Positions 16,889-24,817 of a stretch of 64,000 nucleotides of DNA are shown in pieces (position 1 is the first letter of the stretch; each line of letters begins with the position of its first letter). The position numbers and the translations under genes are program-made. The DNA is from a bacterium (GTDB lineage Bacteria > Cyanobacteriota > Vampirovibrionia > Obscuribacterales > Obscuribacteraceae), in contig JAGOSY010000009.1 in assembly GCA_018062085.1 (NCBI GenBank), positions 1 to 64,000 of the forward strand. Reading direction: 5' to 3'. The notes beneath the pieces are model-generated. The model ran no database searches. It saw only the letters and a program-made list of their open reading frames with translations, and had not been told where the DNA came from.

Positions 16889-17233
16889 TCAGTCCTTACG
16901 GCGGCCAGCCCTTGCAGCCGGTGCAATTCTCTCTTTCACCAAAACTTCCTCCAAGCGATCAAATCGCGAATTAATTGAAGTCATTATGTCTTCATATAAT
17001 TTCGTCGAGACACTACTCGAACGACCTTCTTCCTCAGCGAGCCGCTCCAACACCCACTCACGCGCCATGGTGCCGATCGGCTTCTTCAATTCACTTGCAC
17101 GATCATAAAGTCTCTGAATACTTTCTTCATCAATTCGAAATTGCACAATTCCCGTTTTAGCAACCTCTGCTCGCGCCTGTAGCAGCGTTTCCCGCTTTCG
17201 TTTTGAAAGCTCCTCCGGTGTCATTTTCGCCAT
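16889..17233 (-). CDS. Ribbon-helix-helix antitoxin (BrnA-like)
   Basis: This is the probable antitoxin and DNA-binding partner of the upstream toxin. Residues ~30-70 have the ribbon-helix-helix pattern (IVQFRIDEESIQRLYDRASE), followed by helices that could hold the toxin. The C-terminus is basic (RAGRRKD). I place the start at ATG 17233, directly after the toxin stop (TAAGATG), with GGGGAG as ribosome site nine bases upstream. A TTG three codons earlier would overlap the toxin gene. Coupled translation is typical of such modules, and autorepression of the promoter is expected. Confidence 0.7.
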   Translation of the reverse strand: MAKMTPEELSKRKRETLLQARAEVAKTGIVQFRIDEESIQRLYDRASELKKPIGTMAREWVLERLAEEEGRSSSVSTKLYEDIMTSINSRFDRLEEVLVKERIAPAARAGRRKD

Positions 17234-17234
17234 C

Positions 17235-17504
17235 TTATTCAACTCCCCACAAATATTGACGCCGGTATTTGTTTTGGGCGTTGTTAGCGTGATAAATCCA
17301 ATCCATGCCCTCTAAATATTCGACGCCAACCTCCAACAACCGCTCCAAGTTCGTTTTTCCGACCCACATAACTCTAGGATTGCCTGAGTTACTTTCGCTT
17401 TCATCCACTTCAACGACACACGGATCTGCAAGCGCCTCTATGCATTCCCGCTGAGTCACTCGGTGCCTGACAAGGCTCTCGTTGTTAAAACCTAGAATGG
17501 CCAA
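17235..17504 (-). CDS. BrnT-like toxin
   Basis: This resembles BrnT, a RelE-fold ribonuclease toxin. Visible elements are HRVTQRECIEALADP (the 'KHGVxFxEAxxVFxDP' equivalent), PRVMWVGKTNLERLLEVGVEY (the 'RxxxIGxxxxxRLLxVxxT' strand) and a closing YHANNAQNKYRRQYL. The family Lys-His pair is changed to Arg-His-Arg, so it is a divergent member. I prefer the TTG start at 17504: it has GGAGGAG six bases upstream, while the longer frame (GTG at 17537) would begin inside the -10/-35 region. Toxicity is inferred. Confidence 0.65.
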   Translation of the reverse strand: MAILGFNNESLVRHRVTQRECIEALADPCVVEVDESESNSGNPRVMWVGKTNLERLLEVGVEYLEGMDWIYHANNAQNKYRRQYLWGVE

Positions 17505-17518
17505 ACCAGACTCCTCCG

Positions 17519-17547
17519 AGTGTATTACAAATGTCACACATTGTCAA
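17519..17547 (-). promoter_or_regulatory. Promoter of the BrnT/BrnA-like module
   Basis: Reading leftward, a consensus -35 TTGACA (17542-17547) and a -10 TACACT (17519-17524) are 17 bases apart. A GTGT...ACAC dyad spans the spacer and -10, a likely operator for the ribbon-helix-helix antitoxin. The ribosome site GGAGGAG follows directly, so the leader is very short. Confidence 0.6.
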
Positions 17548-17813
17548 GATCACTTACCCGCATCGCGATACAGCAGATCGCTTTGCAGCATCAACTCATT
17601 TACTGTCTTCTTTGTAAGACGCCAATTCGAAGATTAAAGTTCAATAGTGCTACGCCGACCAGCAGTCATAATTGTGGCAAGGCAGGTAAAACGCCTATTG
17701 CCTTAGCGAGAAGCAATCGCTTAAACGTTTTGAGCACGCCAGTGAAGCCTTTGCTGACCTGATACTGCAGGATGACAGAAGGAAAAATAATTAACGCTAA
17801 CAGTGCCTCAACT

Positions 17814-18578
17814 TTACCAAGGTAGGTCGTAGTCCTCGAGATATTTTTTGATCTGACTGACGTCACTGAGAAAAAATTCCTGGCCTTCGACAAACAAATT
17901 CAAATCGATGCAAACAGTATTGGGTGATTTGTTTATCCCACTGCTCCAGGTATCGGCAGCGGTTATTGTCAAAACATCTCCGGCCTTCGAAATTTTCCCT
18001 ATAAGCGCTCTCGAATCAAAGTAGTTGCAATAATCGAACAGCTTCCTTGTGGTCTCGATGCCGCTCGACATGTTTAGCACCGATAAAAACAAAGCTCCAC
18101 TTTCGCAAAAGTTGCCGCCGACTCTTCGCGATATTGTCGCGGTGAAGTCACCTCGTTTCAATCTGCGAAAAGGAATGAGAAGCTCTTCGCCTTGTTCTTC
18201 GATGGTTCCTGCGGCAGCTTCGATTATAGGCAGATTGAGCGTGCCTTCATCCTGCACCAGGAGTAAAGCCTTTTTGATACACTCATTGGCCAGGTCCATC
18301 AACTCTTTGTTATCCGCGGGAAGTTCGGCTGGATAGAAGTGAATCTCCCGGGAGAAGTCAGCTCCGGGCGTTACAATCAGCTTGCCGTCTGGATGTTGAT
18401 CTCCACCAGCGGTTGCGATTATGCCCATTTCAAGAATTTTGAACGTCGGGAGAGCAAAGCCAAGCTCGCGCAACAAAAGCATCCAGCGCAGCGCGCATTG
18501 ACCGACTATCGGCCGGTTCATGTCGCTGGGTGTCATGTAAGCGCGAATATCAAAAACTCGCGGCCTAAGCATTGCCAA
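17814..18578 (-). CDS. Hypothetical protein, 254 aa
   Basis: Not recognised. It is a soluble, acidic, mixed alpha/beta protein without signal peptide or membrane segment. The first ~65 residues include CALRWMLLLRELGFALPTFK; the middle carries FSREIHFYPAELPADN, and the end VCIDLNLFVEGQEFFLSD. The start at ATG 18578 could be one codon pair downstream. It is flanked by non-coding sequence on both sides and seems monocistronic. Confidence 0.55.
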   Translation of the reverse strand: MAMLRPRVFDIRAYMTPSDMNRPIVGQCALRWMLLLRELGFALPTFKILEMGIIATAGGDQHPDGKLIVTPGADFSREIHFYPAELPADNKELMDLANECIKKALLLVQDEGTLNLPIIEAAAGTIEEQGEELLIPFRRLKRGDFTATISRRVGGNFCESGALFLSVLNMSSGIETTRKLFDYCNYFDSRALIGKISKAGDVLTITAADTWSSGINKSPNTVCIDLNLFVEGQEFFLSDVSQIKKYLEDYDLPW

Positions 18579-18680
18579 ATACCGTGTCTTCTCCCAAGCC
18601 TCTAGCCGACCTCATTGTATACATATCCCGGCGGCAATCGTCTGCAACTGGCACGGCCAACGAAGTTAACGCACAACCTA

Positions 18681-19658
18681 CTATGCACTGCCGCTCATAC
18701 CAGCATTGTTTCCATAAGATGACTGCGCATAAGAGTTCTGTCTCGCCTGCTTAGCACTCAAGTTCCTCTGGCTGATAAAGCGATCTGAGCGCACTTCTTT
18801 AACCGGCTCAACGGGCTTGACTGAATAAACACCAACTAGATTGGCGGCGTTTCTCACAGCAGACAACTCAGTCACACTGCATACTCCGGCTCGGCTTTGA
18901 GCCGTAGGACGCTGAGCACTCTGGCTGAGCATACTGAAAGTAAATGCGTTAATTGAATCATCCTCAGGTGCAAAAGAATTTGCCATTATTTTCGCTTGGG
19001 GATTGTTTTTCAGATACTGCCAGATGGAGCGAATATCCTTCTCCCTCACAGAGGAATGGAGTGAGTTAATACCGAGCAATGAACTGCCGGACAAATAAAG
19101 CAAACAAACTGCTCTGCCAGAATTATCTGCAACGGCAATCGAGCCAGAAGCGGATAGCTCCTCAATAAATTTCATGCAGCTTGAAAGAGACAGCTTAGGG
19201 TCTTGCTCAGGAGAGGCATTGAAGACTTCACCATGAAACATTGATGCCGCCGACAATACCACTTTTTCGTCCAGGGCATAACTCGATACATCACTGTGAA
19301 CAGAGCTAATTTCGCTCATCATCGCAACGTAGCCAGCCGTTCCGAACAACTGCTCAGGGTGCGCTTTGCTGCCATAAACACAGGCAATCACTCGCCCCTT
19401 ATAAATAAGCACGGCTGCACGCGACTTGAAACGCTCCGACTCCATCTTGATGCAGCCAGAAACCTTTGCCGCTTCGATACTAATAAGTTGAGGCAGAATC
19501 GGCTTCTCATTTGAAAAAGCCAACTTAGTCTTACTTTTCGGCGATAAGCTACTGCTGGGGAAATAGTTTATGGCTCTGCGGCTAGTGCCCTCAAATTTCT
19601 GGGCGCCACCATTCACAAGACCAAACCGTCTTGGTTTAACGCGAAGATTAGATAACAT
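18681..19658 (-). CDS. Hypothetical protein with roadblock-like alpha/beta pattern
   Basis: Not assigned to a family with confidence. I choose ATG 19658 (MLSNLRVKPRRFGLVNGGAQ) because GGAG lies seven bases upstream; the longer frame to 19748 adds 30 unlikely residues. Residues ~70-180 alternate strands and helices (RAAVLIYKGRVIACVYGSK; SGSIAVADNSGRAVCLLYLSG) in a way reminiscent of roadblock/LC7 or DUF4388-type signalling domains. The C-terminal ~60 residues are disordered, rich in Arg, Ser and Gln. Its KDIRSIWQ codons are repeated at 14.73 kb. Confidence 0.6.
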   Translation of the reverse strand: MLSNLRVKPRRFGLVNGGAQKFEGTSRRAINYFPSSSLSPKSKTKLAFSNEKPILPQLISIEAAKVSGCIKMESERFKSRAAVLIYKGRVIACVYGSKAHPEQLFGTAGYVAMMSEISSVHSDVSSYALDEKVVLSAASMFHGEVFNASPEQDPKLSLSSCMKFIEELSASGSIAVADNSGRAVCLLYLSGSSLLGINSLHSSVREKDIRSIWQYLKNNPQAKIMANSFAPEDDSINAFTFSMLSQSAQRPTAQSRAGVCSVTELSAVRNAANLVGVYSVKPVEPVKEVRSDRFISQRNLSAKQARQNSYAQSSYGNNAGMSGSA

Positions 19659-20003
19659 GTTTACTCCAATATGGTAATTGTTAGATGAGGAAAAGACAGC
19701 AAGTGTGGGCAATGCGAAGCACCGCCATTGACTGTAGAGGACAGACAAAAGTCTGAACTTCGAGCATTACTCGAAAGCCACTCCTTATCTATTAAGTTGT
19801 TGGTAAGTTGAACTACATCGCTGAAAGTAGCGAAGTCCCGGCCGGTTAAAGCCAAGGCAAAACGGATCTCGGACTAATCTCTAACTTCCCACCGAGTGTA
19901 TAGCCTAAATTTCAAGTTGTAAAGCGGTTCGCGTTAGAAATCAGTTTTTCGCGGCAATTTAATCTTGGACTCGCGCCCTTTCAACGGATTTAGACTGCAG
20001 CTA
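19659..20003. other. Intergenic stretch, upstream region of the 18.7-kb gene
   Basis: There is no credible gene here. It holds the ribosome site of the leftward gene and the second copy of a 22-base repeat (19947-19968) shared with 14757-14778. No clear promoter or terminator was identified. Confidence 0.4.
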
Positions 20004-20543
20004 TTAGTTAAACAGTGCCGCGTCTCTAGCCGAAGCTACCAACCAGTTGATACAGCCAGGTGTTGCCAGTCCGCCTGTTACTCCTGCGGCACCGAACAAT
20101 ACCTTCTTCATGGCCTGCTGAGAGCCAGCGGCCATATGCATAAAGCCCCAGATCATAGTGGGGCCGCCCCAAGCGATACCGAGAATCTCCATGCCGTTGG
20201 CAATAATATTGAGAAGCGCTTCCATATTAGCTAGATTGTTCACACGAACAGTCCCTGCTGTGTTCACACCCTGTACAACTGTTGCTTCGATGCCTTGGGC
20301 GGCGATTGTGCCATTCGTAGCACCTTGCAGAGTTGGTGAATTTCCATCAAAAGAATGCTGAGTTTGCGAGCCAGTTGTGTAGTTCAGGCGCGATTGTGTT
20401 CCAGTCGCTCCTAGTGAATTCTGCGCGTCCTGACCGCCTGAGCCGAAAGCATCTTGCGCCAGCGCTGGTGCAGCGGTGAACGCGGCCGAAGAAGATACAG
20501 TAGCGACTAGAGCAAGCCTGGTAATTAGTGATTTGGCAAACAT
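20004..20543 (-). CDS. VirB2/TrbC-like pilin candidate
   Basis: The start at ATG 20543 is chosen for its AAGGTG ribosome site and because it opens a classic signal peptide (MFAKSLITRLALVATVSSSA, cleavage after APALA|QDA). A Gln/Gly/Thr-rich spacer follows. The C-terminal ~75 residues hold two hydrophobic helices (ILGIAWGGPTMIWGFMHMA and VLFGAAGVTGGLATPGCINW), separated by a short polar turn. Length after cleavage and this two-helix layout fit VirB2/TrbC pilins of type IV secretion. No other secretion genes lie in the window, so this is an orphan, and the assignment rests on pattern only. Confidence 0.45.
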   Translation of the reverse strand: MFAKSLITRLALVATVSSSAAFTAAPALAQDAFGSGGQDAQNSLGATGTQSRLNYTTGSQTQHSFDGNSPTLQGATNGTIAAQGIEATVVQGVNTAGTVRVNNLANMEALLNIIANGMEILGIAWGGPTMIWGFMHMAAGSQQAMKKVLFGAAGVTGGLATPGCINWLVASARDAALFN

Positions 20544-20930
20544 GGTTTTACACCTTATTAGGACCTTCGAAAAAGCGCTAAAAGAAAGCAACAGAATCTC
20601 ACTGAGGCTATCAATAGCTTCAAGGAAATTTAGTTTGTACAGAATTTGGTTGCAATATTCGAGAAAGATTCGAAACGCAAATAGTTTTTGTGGTTGCCGA
20701 CTTCTCTCTGTTGTTTCGGAATTCCAAACTACCACCGAAGCATCCGCTTGTCAACTAAAATCCTCACGGGCTCTGCGATACAAAGCTTTCGCCAAACCTT
20801 CAACCGTCATTGAAAGGATTCATTTTTGAAGACTAAATAGCAACGAATTCTCGAATCATTGAGAACGGACAAATACATAAAACTCCACTACAGATAGCGC
20901 CACCACATACAGTGCCTGTAATCGAGCTGA
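20544..20930. other. Intergenic stretch between the pilin-like gene and the 20.9-kb gene
   Basis: The minus frame of the pilin-like gene stays open to 20735, but that extension is AT-rich and unlike a protein start. I see no separate gene, no RNA gene and no clear terminator. Confidence 0.4.
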
Positions 20931-21998
20931 CTAAATTCTCTTGGCCAAATCTGCCATTGCCACGGAGTAGCCGGCTAGAATTGGTGCCGCTTCTGCACCA
21001 AACGAATGGCAAAACAGCCCCTCTCCAGAAGTTGCGAGCTGTGATGTTTCCTTGAGCAGGCGTGCGAGGTTATTAATCTGCCTGCGCAAACAATCTTTTT
21101 CAACGTTTTCGCCGTACACCACTTCAGGCAATAGATCTGCCATACGGCAAACATTGAAGTGATCCGCAGCGTATAAATTTGAATAGTGCAAATCGCAGAA
21201 GCGCTGGAAGCATGCTGGCTGAACATTCGCTCGCCATAAATCTGTCGCCACATAGAAAGACCAGAGGTAAAACGGATCTATCTCCCCTGCAACTCCGGTG
21301 CGCATAATCATAGACTCACTGACTTGCTCCATAGCCGAGTTTCCCAGAACCTTGCCAAGCAGCGACAGCGCATTCACCATGCCTCCACCAGCCTGTTCTT
21401 GTTCAGGCTTTGCTGTGATCGTGCGGTCACGCCAATCGCAAATAGGCGTACCCAGACTCTGCGCGGCTTGGCTAATCGATGCACTATCGAAGACTGCAGT
21501 CAATGCAGACGCTAGCTCATCATCAAGCAAAGGCCATTCGCCGGTTTCGTTTCGCTGCTTGATCGCCGGCTGAAACACTTCGCTCCACACAAAGCTGGCA
21601 AACCCAATGGCATGAAAGTATTTACTCGTTTCTACTGGTGTATCAATCATCGACGATATTTGGCCATACGGTGATTCGACCTCTCCAGGCTGGTTGGCTG
21701 GAGCTGGCTTGTCTGCGGGCCTTTGCCAGACATCGATTTTGCCCGCTTTTTCAATAAAGGGTGGCTCAGGCCAGTCGAAGTCGCACAGATTCTTTAGTGC
21801 TACTTCTTCAATCGTCTTTTGGTCACGTCCGCAAAGCGAGATACGCGAGAATTCGCGCCTTGGTTGAGCTTTGCACAATTCATATCCAGAGAATTGAAGC
21901 TCACTAAAATGAATCTGGCGCTCTTCAATTTCCCGCCAGATCATGTGGTGCAAGTTTCGGGCGATGTCAGCATATTCAGTTGGAATGAATATGCGCAT
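20931..21998 (-). CDS. Hypothetical protein, 355 aa
   Basis: Not recognised. It is soluble and slightly acidic. The first ~60 residues (MRIFIPTEYADIARNLHHMI) form an alpha/beta start, followed by a Pro-rich linker (~85-115). The remaining ~230 residues are mainly helical, with aromatic and Cys-containing helices (PFYLWSFYVATDLWRANVQP). There is no signal peptide or membrane helix. A short frame upstream (22010-22156) may be co-transcribed. Confidence 0.55.
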   Translation of the reverse strand: MRIFIPTEYADIARNLHHMIWREIEERQIHFSELQFSGYELCKAQPRREFSRISLCGRDQKTIEEVALKNLCDFDWPEPPFIEKAGKIDVWQRPADKPAPANQPGEVESPYGQISSMIDTPVETSKYFHAIGFASFVWSEVFQPAIKQRNETGEWPLLDDELASALTAVFDSASISQAAQSLGTPICDWRDRTITAKPEQEQAGGGMVNALSLLGKVLGNSAMEQVSESMIMRTGVAGEIDPFYLWSFYVATDLWRANVQPACFQRFCDLHYSNLYAADHFNVCRMADLLPEVVYGENVEKDCLRRQINNLARLLKETSQLATSGEGLFCHSFGAEAAPILAGYSVAMADLAKRI

Positions 21999-22009
21999 AC
22001 CAGGATAGC

Positions 22010-22156
22010 CTAAATCGCCAGGAACAGATGCGGGCGGCTGGCTAGGCTCTTTCTTAGGTAAATTGGCAGGCGTCTTGCCATCTCAGGCGAACTCCCTATC
22101 AACTTCCCGTACTGCCTGATCGCCCAACGCATCACAGGTTCATCGGTGGGATCCAT
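22010..22156 (-). CDS. Possible 48-residue protein upstream of the 20.9-kb gene
   Basis: From ATG 22156, with AGGT six bases upstream, the frame encodes MDPTDEPVMRWAIRQYGKLI and a basic helical remainder ending SRPHLFLAI. It ends 11 bases before the next start codon, as in an operon. The frame remains open further upstream to a TTG. It may be real or chance; no family is recognised. Confidence 0.35.
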   Translation of the reverse strand: MDPTDEPVMRWAIRQYGKLIGSSPEMARRLPIYLRKSLASRPHLFLAI

Positions 22157-22358
22157 AACACCTACTGACCTCGTCAAATTATAGATATTTTTCAAAAAAC
22201 TGATTTACTAGGAACTAGATTCTGAGCTGTCTCCTGAGCATAAAGCGAAGGTACCATAGCTGGTGCATTTGCGTAAGCACAGATGGCAGCAGAGACAGTG
22301 GCTCCATTTTAGCAATACTCAGATGCTAAAATGTCGTGCAGTCTTCGGAGAATGGAAA

Positions 22359-23267
22359 ATGAAAAGAACGCAAAGCATCGCTATATTTCTATCAATGGCT
22401 GCGCTGGCCTTTCTACCGCTAGACGCGCTGGCACAGCAAGGGTATCAAGCGGGAAACCAAGCAGGCAACGGCATTAGCATGACAATCTATCCGGTCGTGC
22501 GCCACGCTGACGGCAATCAGTATCTAATTACCCCGTCCGGCAAACAGGTGACTGTGCCAGGACTAGTGATCGCAGCCAATGCAAATCAGGTATCAGTCTA
22601 TCGAGATCAGGCTAATCACTTCTGGTACACCGCGATGAACGGTCAGCAAGTAGCAGTTACCCCTGAGCAGCTTGAGGCGGCGCAAGCGCAGATCAACATG
22701 CAGTCTGGCGGCGGTAACATGCCACAACAAATGATGGCCCCGCAATCGTATTACAACTCCAACCCATCATATGCTAGTGGTTACAACGGCATTCCCTACG
22801 GTACGCCAGTAAACTTTGACGCTCCGGGACAGTACAGTTACATGGCTCCTGGCGGCAATAGGCAGTTTGTCACACCGACACCACAGACCAGCACACAGTT
22901 TAGCCAATGGCAGCAACAGGTTCCCTACGGACAGCAACAGCAGGCGCAAGGCGCACAGCCAATTCAGGGTGGACAGCCAATGCAAAGCGCGCAGCAAATG
23001 CAAGGCGGGGCGCAGCAGGCGCAAAACTCTGCACAAAACCACGGCGGAGATAGCCGGATGGACCGTAGGCGCGAGAACCGGGCAGAGCGCCTTGAGAATC
23101 GATCCAAAGAACAGGCCAGCGATGCCGCTAATGACCAGGCTTCTGCCGATCAAAAAATGCAATCGGGACAGACCCTTGGTACTGGCTTCAGTGCTCGGCG
23201 CTCTGCTCGCGAAGAGCGGAGAGCAAAGCGAGAAGAACGGCGCGCTGACTCTCTCAATGGCAATTGA
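22359..23267 (+). CDS. Secreted Gln-rich protein with DUF6515-like segment
   Basis: The start at ATG 22359 (MKRTQSIAIFLSMAALAFLP) is chosen for its GGAGAATGGAAA ribosome site; a signal peptide ends near DALAQ. Residues ~50-110 (TIYPVVRHADGNQYLITPSG; LVIAANANQVSVYRD) form a beta-rich block similar to the YxVVxPPxG segment of DUF6515-type envelope proteins. A long Gln/Gly/Asn/Pro region follows. The C-terminus is a highly charged Arg/Glu helix (RRENRAERLENRSKE; EERRAKREERRAD). It is probably exported or surface-associated; function unknown. Confidence 0.6.
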   Translation: MKRTQSIAIFLSMAALAFLPLDALAQQGYQAGNQAGNGISMTIYPVVRHADGNQYLITPSGKQVTVPGLVIAANANQVSVYRDQANHFWYTAMNGQQVAVTPEQLEAAQAQINMQSGGGNMPQQMMAPQSYYNSNPSYASGYNGIPYGTPVNFDAPGQYSYMAPGGNRQFVTPTPQTSTQFSQWQQQVPYGQQQQAQGAQPIQGGQPMQSAQQMQGGAQQAQNSAQNHGGDSRMDRRRENRAERLENRSKEQASDAANDQASADQKMQSGQTLGTGFSARRSAREERRAKREERRADSLNGN

Positions 23268-23311
23268 AACCAGACAGGTTTATAAGCGAGGTTCTGAACT
23301 CTGCTACTTCC

Positions 23312-24442
23312 TCAACTATCCTGCAAAAGATTGAGAGCACTACAGGGCGTATAACCATGCAAACTATTTCCAGTTGGCCGAATTACTCGCAGCAGTGATT
23401 CTTTCGCTCGTGCACCGGGAAACTGCGCGCCTTCCTTACGATAAGAGAAAATGAATGGACGAACGTCACTTTCGATATCACCAAGCCTGAGACCTAATTC
23501 TTTATCCGAAAGCCCATCGATAGAGCGCGCGAAAGCAGTGACTCGATTGATCAATTGAGCAAGATTATTTTCCAACTGTGAGCGAATTTGATCGAAATCA
23601 GACCAGAATTCTTCCGGCAAATCTCTGCGCATAGCATCAAGGTCATCGCCCGCAGCCAGTTTTTCCCAGAGGGCCAGCGGTGTTACCTTCGACAGAAGTG
23701 CGTGCAAACGAAGATATTCATCGCCTTTTACCTTCAATCTTGAGCCATCACTGAAGCGCACAACAAAACCTTCCTGGTCGCGCGGCAGAGCCCTTGCCGA
23801 GTCAGCCAGAGCGTGCAGAGAATCGTAGTGGAAGCGCCGGGCCATTCGCCACCCAATCTGGTCAGTCAAGTCTTGCAGAGACTCATAGTTGACTTCTACG
23901 CCAGCTTCATCATAGGCAGAAAGCATAATAAGAGAAGCCTGCTGATACTGCACAATGATGCGATTTTCAGGATAGACCGCTTCTGCCAGATAAGTAGTAC
24001 CGGGCAAAAGCAGAGATTGATCCACTTCATTCAATCGCGCTCGCGCCCATAGAGCTTGCGCTGAATAGAAGGCACCCTTGGTGGCACATTGCCACCGTCC
24101 ATTATGATGAAAAATGACAATGAGACTGCCATCAACTTTTTCAAAAGTATCGAAGGCACCGGTCGGCCATACACCACCGCTTTCACCAAGATTGAAGAAT
24201 TTTGGGAATGGCGTTGCCACCACTTTGCCAGCCCGCGGATCTAGAATCAGACCTCGGGCAAGCAGAGTGAAGTCATTCCAGACTTGGTCATAGACACACT
24301 TAGAGGAATAAACATAGAGCAAAAGACCATCTTCATTTGAACTTTCGAGCACCAACTTTTTTGCGTGCGCTTCTTTCAGACCGTCAATTAGCTGGTCAAA
24401 ATCAAACAAACGCGCCGGGTGAATGGCAGCATGATCATTCAT
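23312..24442 (-). CDS. T4 Rnl1-type ATP-dependent RNA ligase
   Basis: This joins RNA ends through a lysine-AMP intermediate. The nucleotidyltransferase motifs are present in order: motif I EKVDGSLIV (Lys102 with my start), a following KGAFYSAQA as in T4 Rnl1, motif IV EGFVVRFSDG and motif V LKVKGDEYLRLH. T4 Rnl1 has its lysine at 99, which supports the ATG at 24442 over the longer frame to 24502. A C-terminal helical domain (~260-376) corresponds to the Rnl1-specific part. Such enzymes repair tRNAs cut by anticodon nucleases, usually with a polynucleotide kinase; none is encoded nearby. Confidence 0.85.
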   Translation of the reverse strand: MNDHAAIHPARLFDFDQLIDGLKEAHAKKLVLESSNEDGLLLYVYSSKCVYDQVWNDFTLLARGLILDPRAGKVVATPFPKFFNLGESGGVWPTGAFDTFEKVDGSLIVIFHHNGRWQCATKGAFYSAQALWARARLNEVDQSLLLPGTTYLAEAVYPENRIIVQYQQASLIMLSAYDEAGVEVNYESLQDLTDQIGWRMARRFHYDSLHALADSARALPRDQEGFVVRFSDGSRLKVKGDEYLRLHALLSKVTPLALWEKLAAGDDLDAMRRDLPEEFWSDFDQIRSQLENNLAQLINRVTAFARSIDGLSDKELGLRLGDIESDVRPFIFSYRKEGAQFPGARAKESLLRVIRPTGNSLHGYTPCSALNLLQDS

Positions 24443-24817
24443 AAAAAAATACTCGTGCAATACATAGTTTGTTGTCCACAGAAGGAGAAGAGAGAAACGC
24501 AATTGAAACCGAAGAGCCGCGCTAATGCAGGCTACTTACTCTTCAAAATTCTCTCGTTCTGAAAACATCGGACACTCTCAATGTACTGGTTTGCATTAAC
24601 TTGCCGCCGCGTGTTATCGGCTCAAACTAGATTATCAGGAGCAAATCGACCTGTCAAGAGCCGCCGAATATTACATACTGCATCAAGGCGATCAAGATTA
24701 TGCACTGCCGGCAATGGCATGTTGCTGCGCCACGCCGTCGACCAACATCTGCGACAAACTAAGATTTCAAAAATCAGGCGCCGTTAGAGCCCTCGGTTGC
24801 CAACAGTCGATTTCTGC
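24443..24817. other. Intergenic stretch with an interrupted + strand frame
   Basis: A + frame begins at ATG 24525, meets one TAA after 24 codons (at about 24597) and then stays open through protein-like sequence (RLKLDYQEQIDLSRAAEYY and onward) into the antisense of the next gene. It may be the remnant of a lost gene or chance. Nothing else was seen. Confidence 0.25.

Noticed and set aside
17538..17813. Small + frames between the toxin promoter and the 17.8-kb gene
   Set aside because: No ribosome sites and no protein-like composition; I see nothing else in this gap.
19658..19748. N-terminal extension of the 18.7-kb protein
   Set aside because: The internal ATG at 19658 has a good ribosome site and the extension is unlike a protein start.
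22767..23162. Leu-rich minus frame opposite the Gln-rich secreted protein
   Set aside because: It is the antisense shadow of CAG/CAA codons in the real gene.
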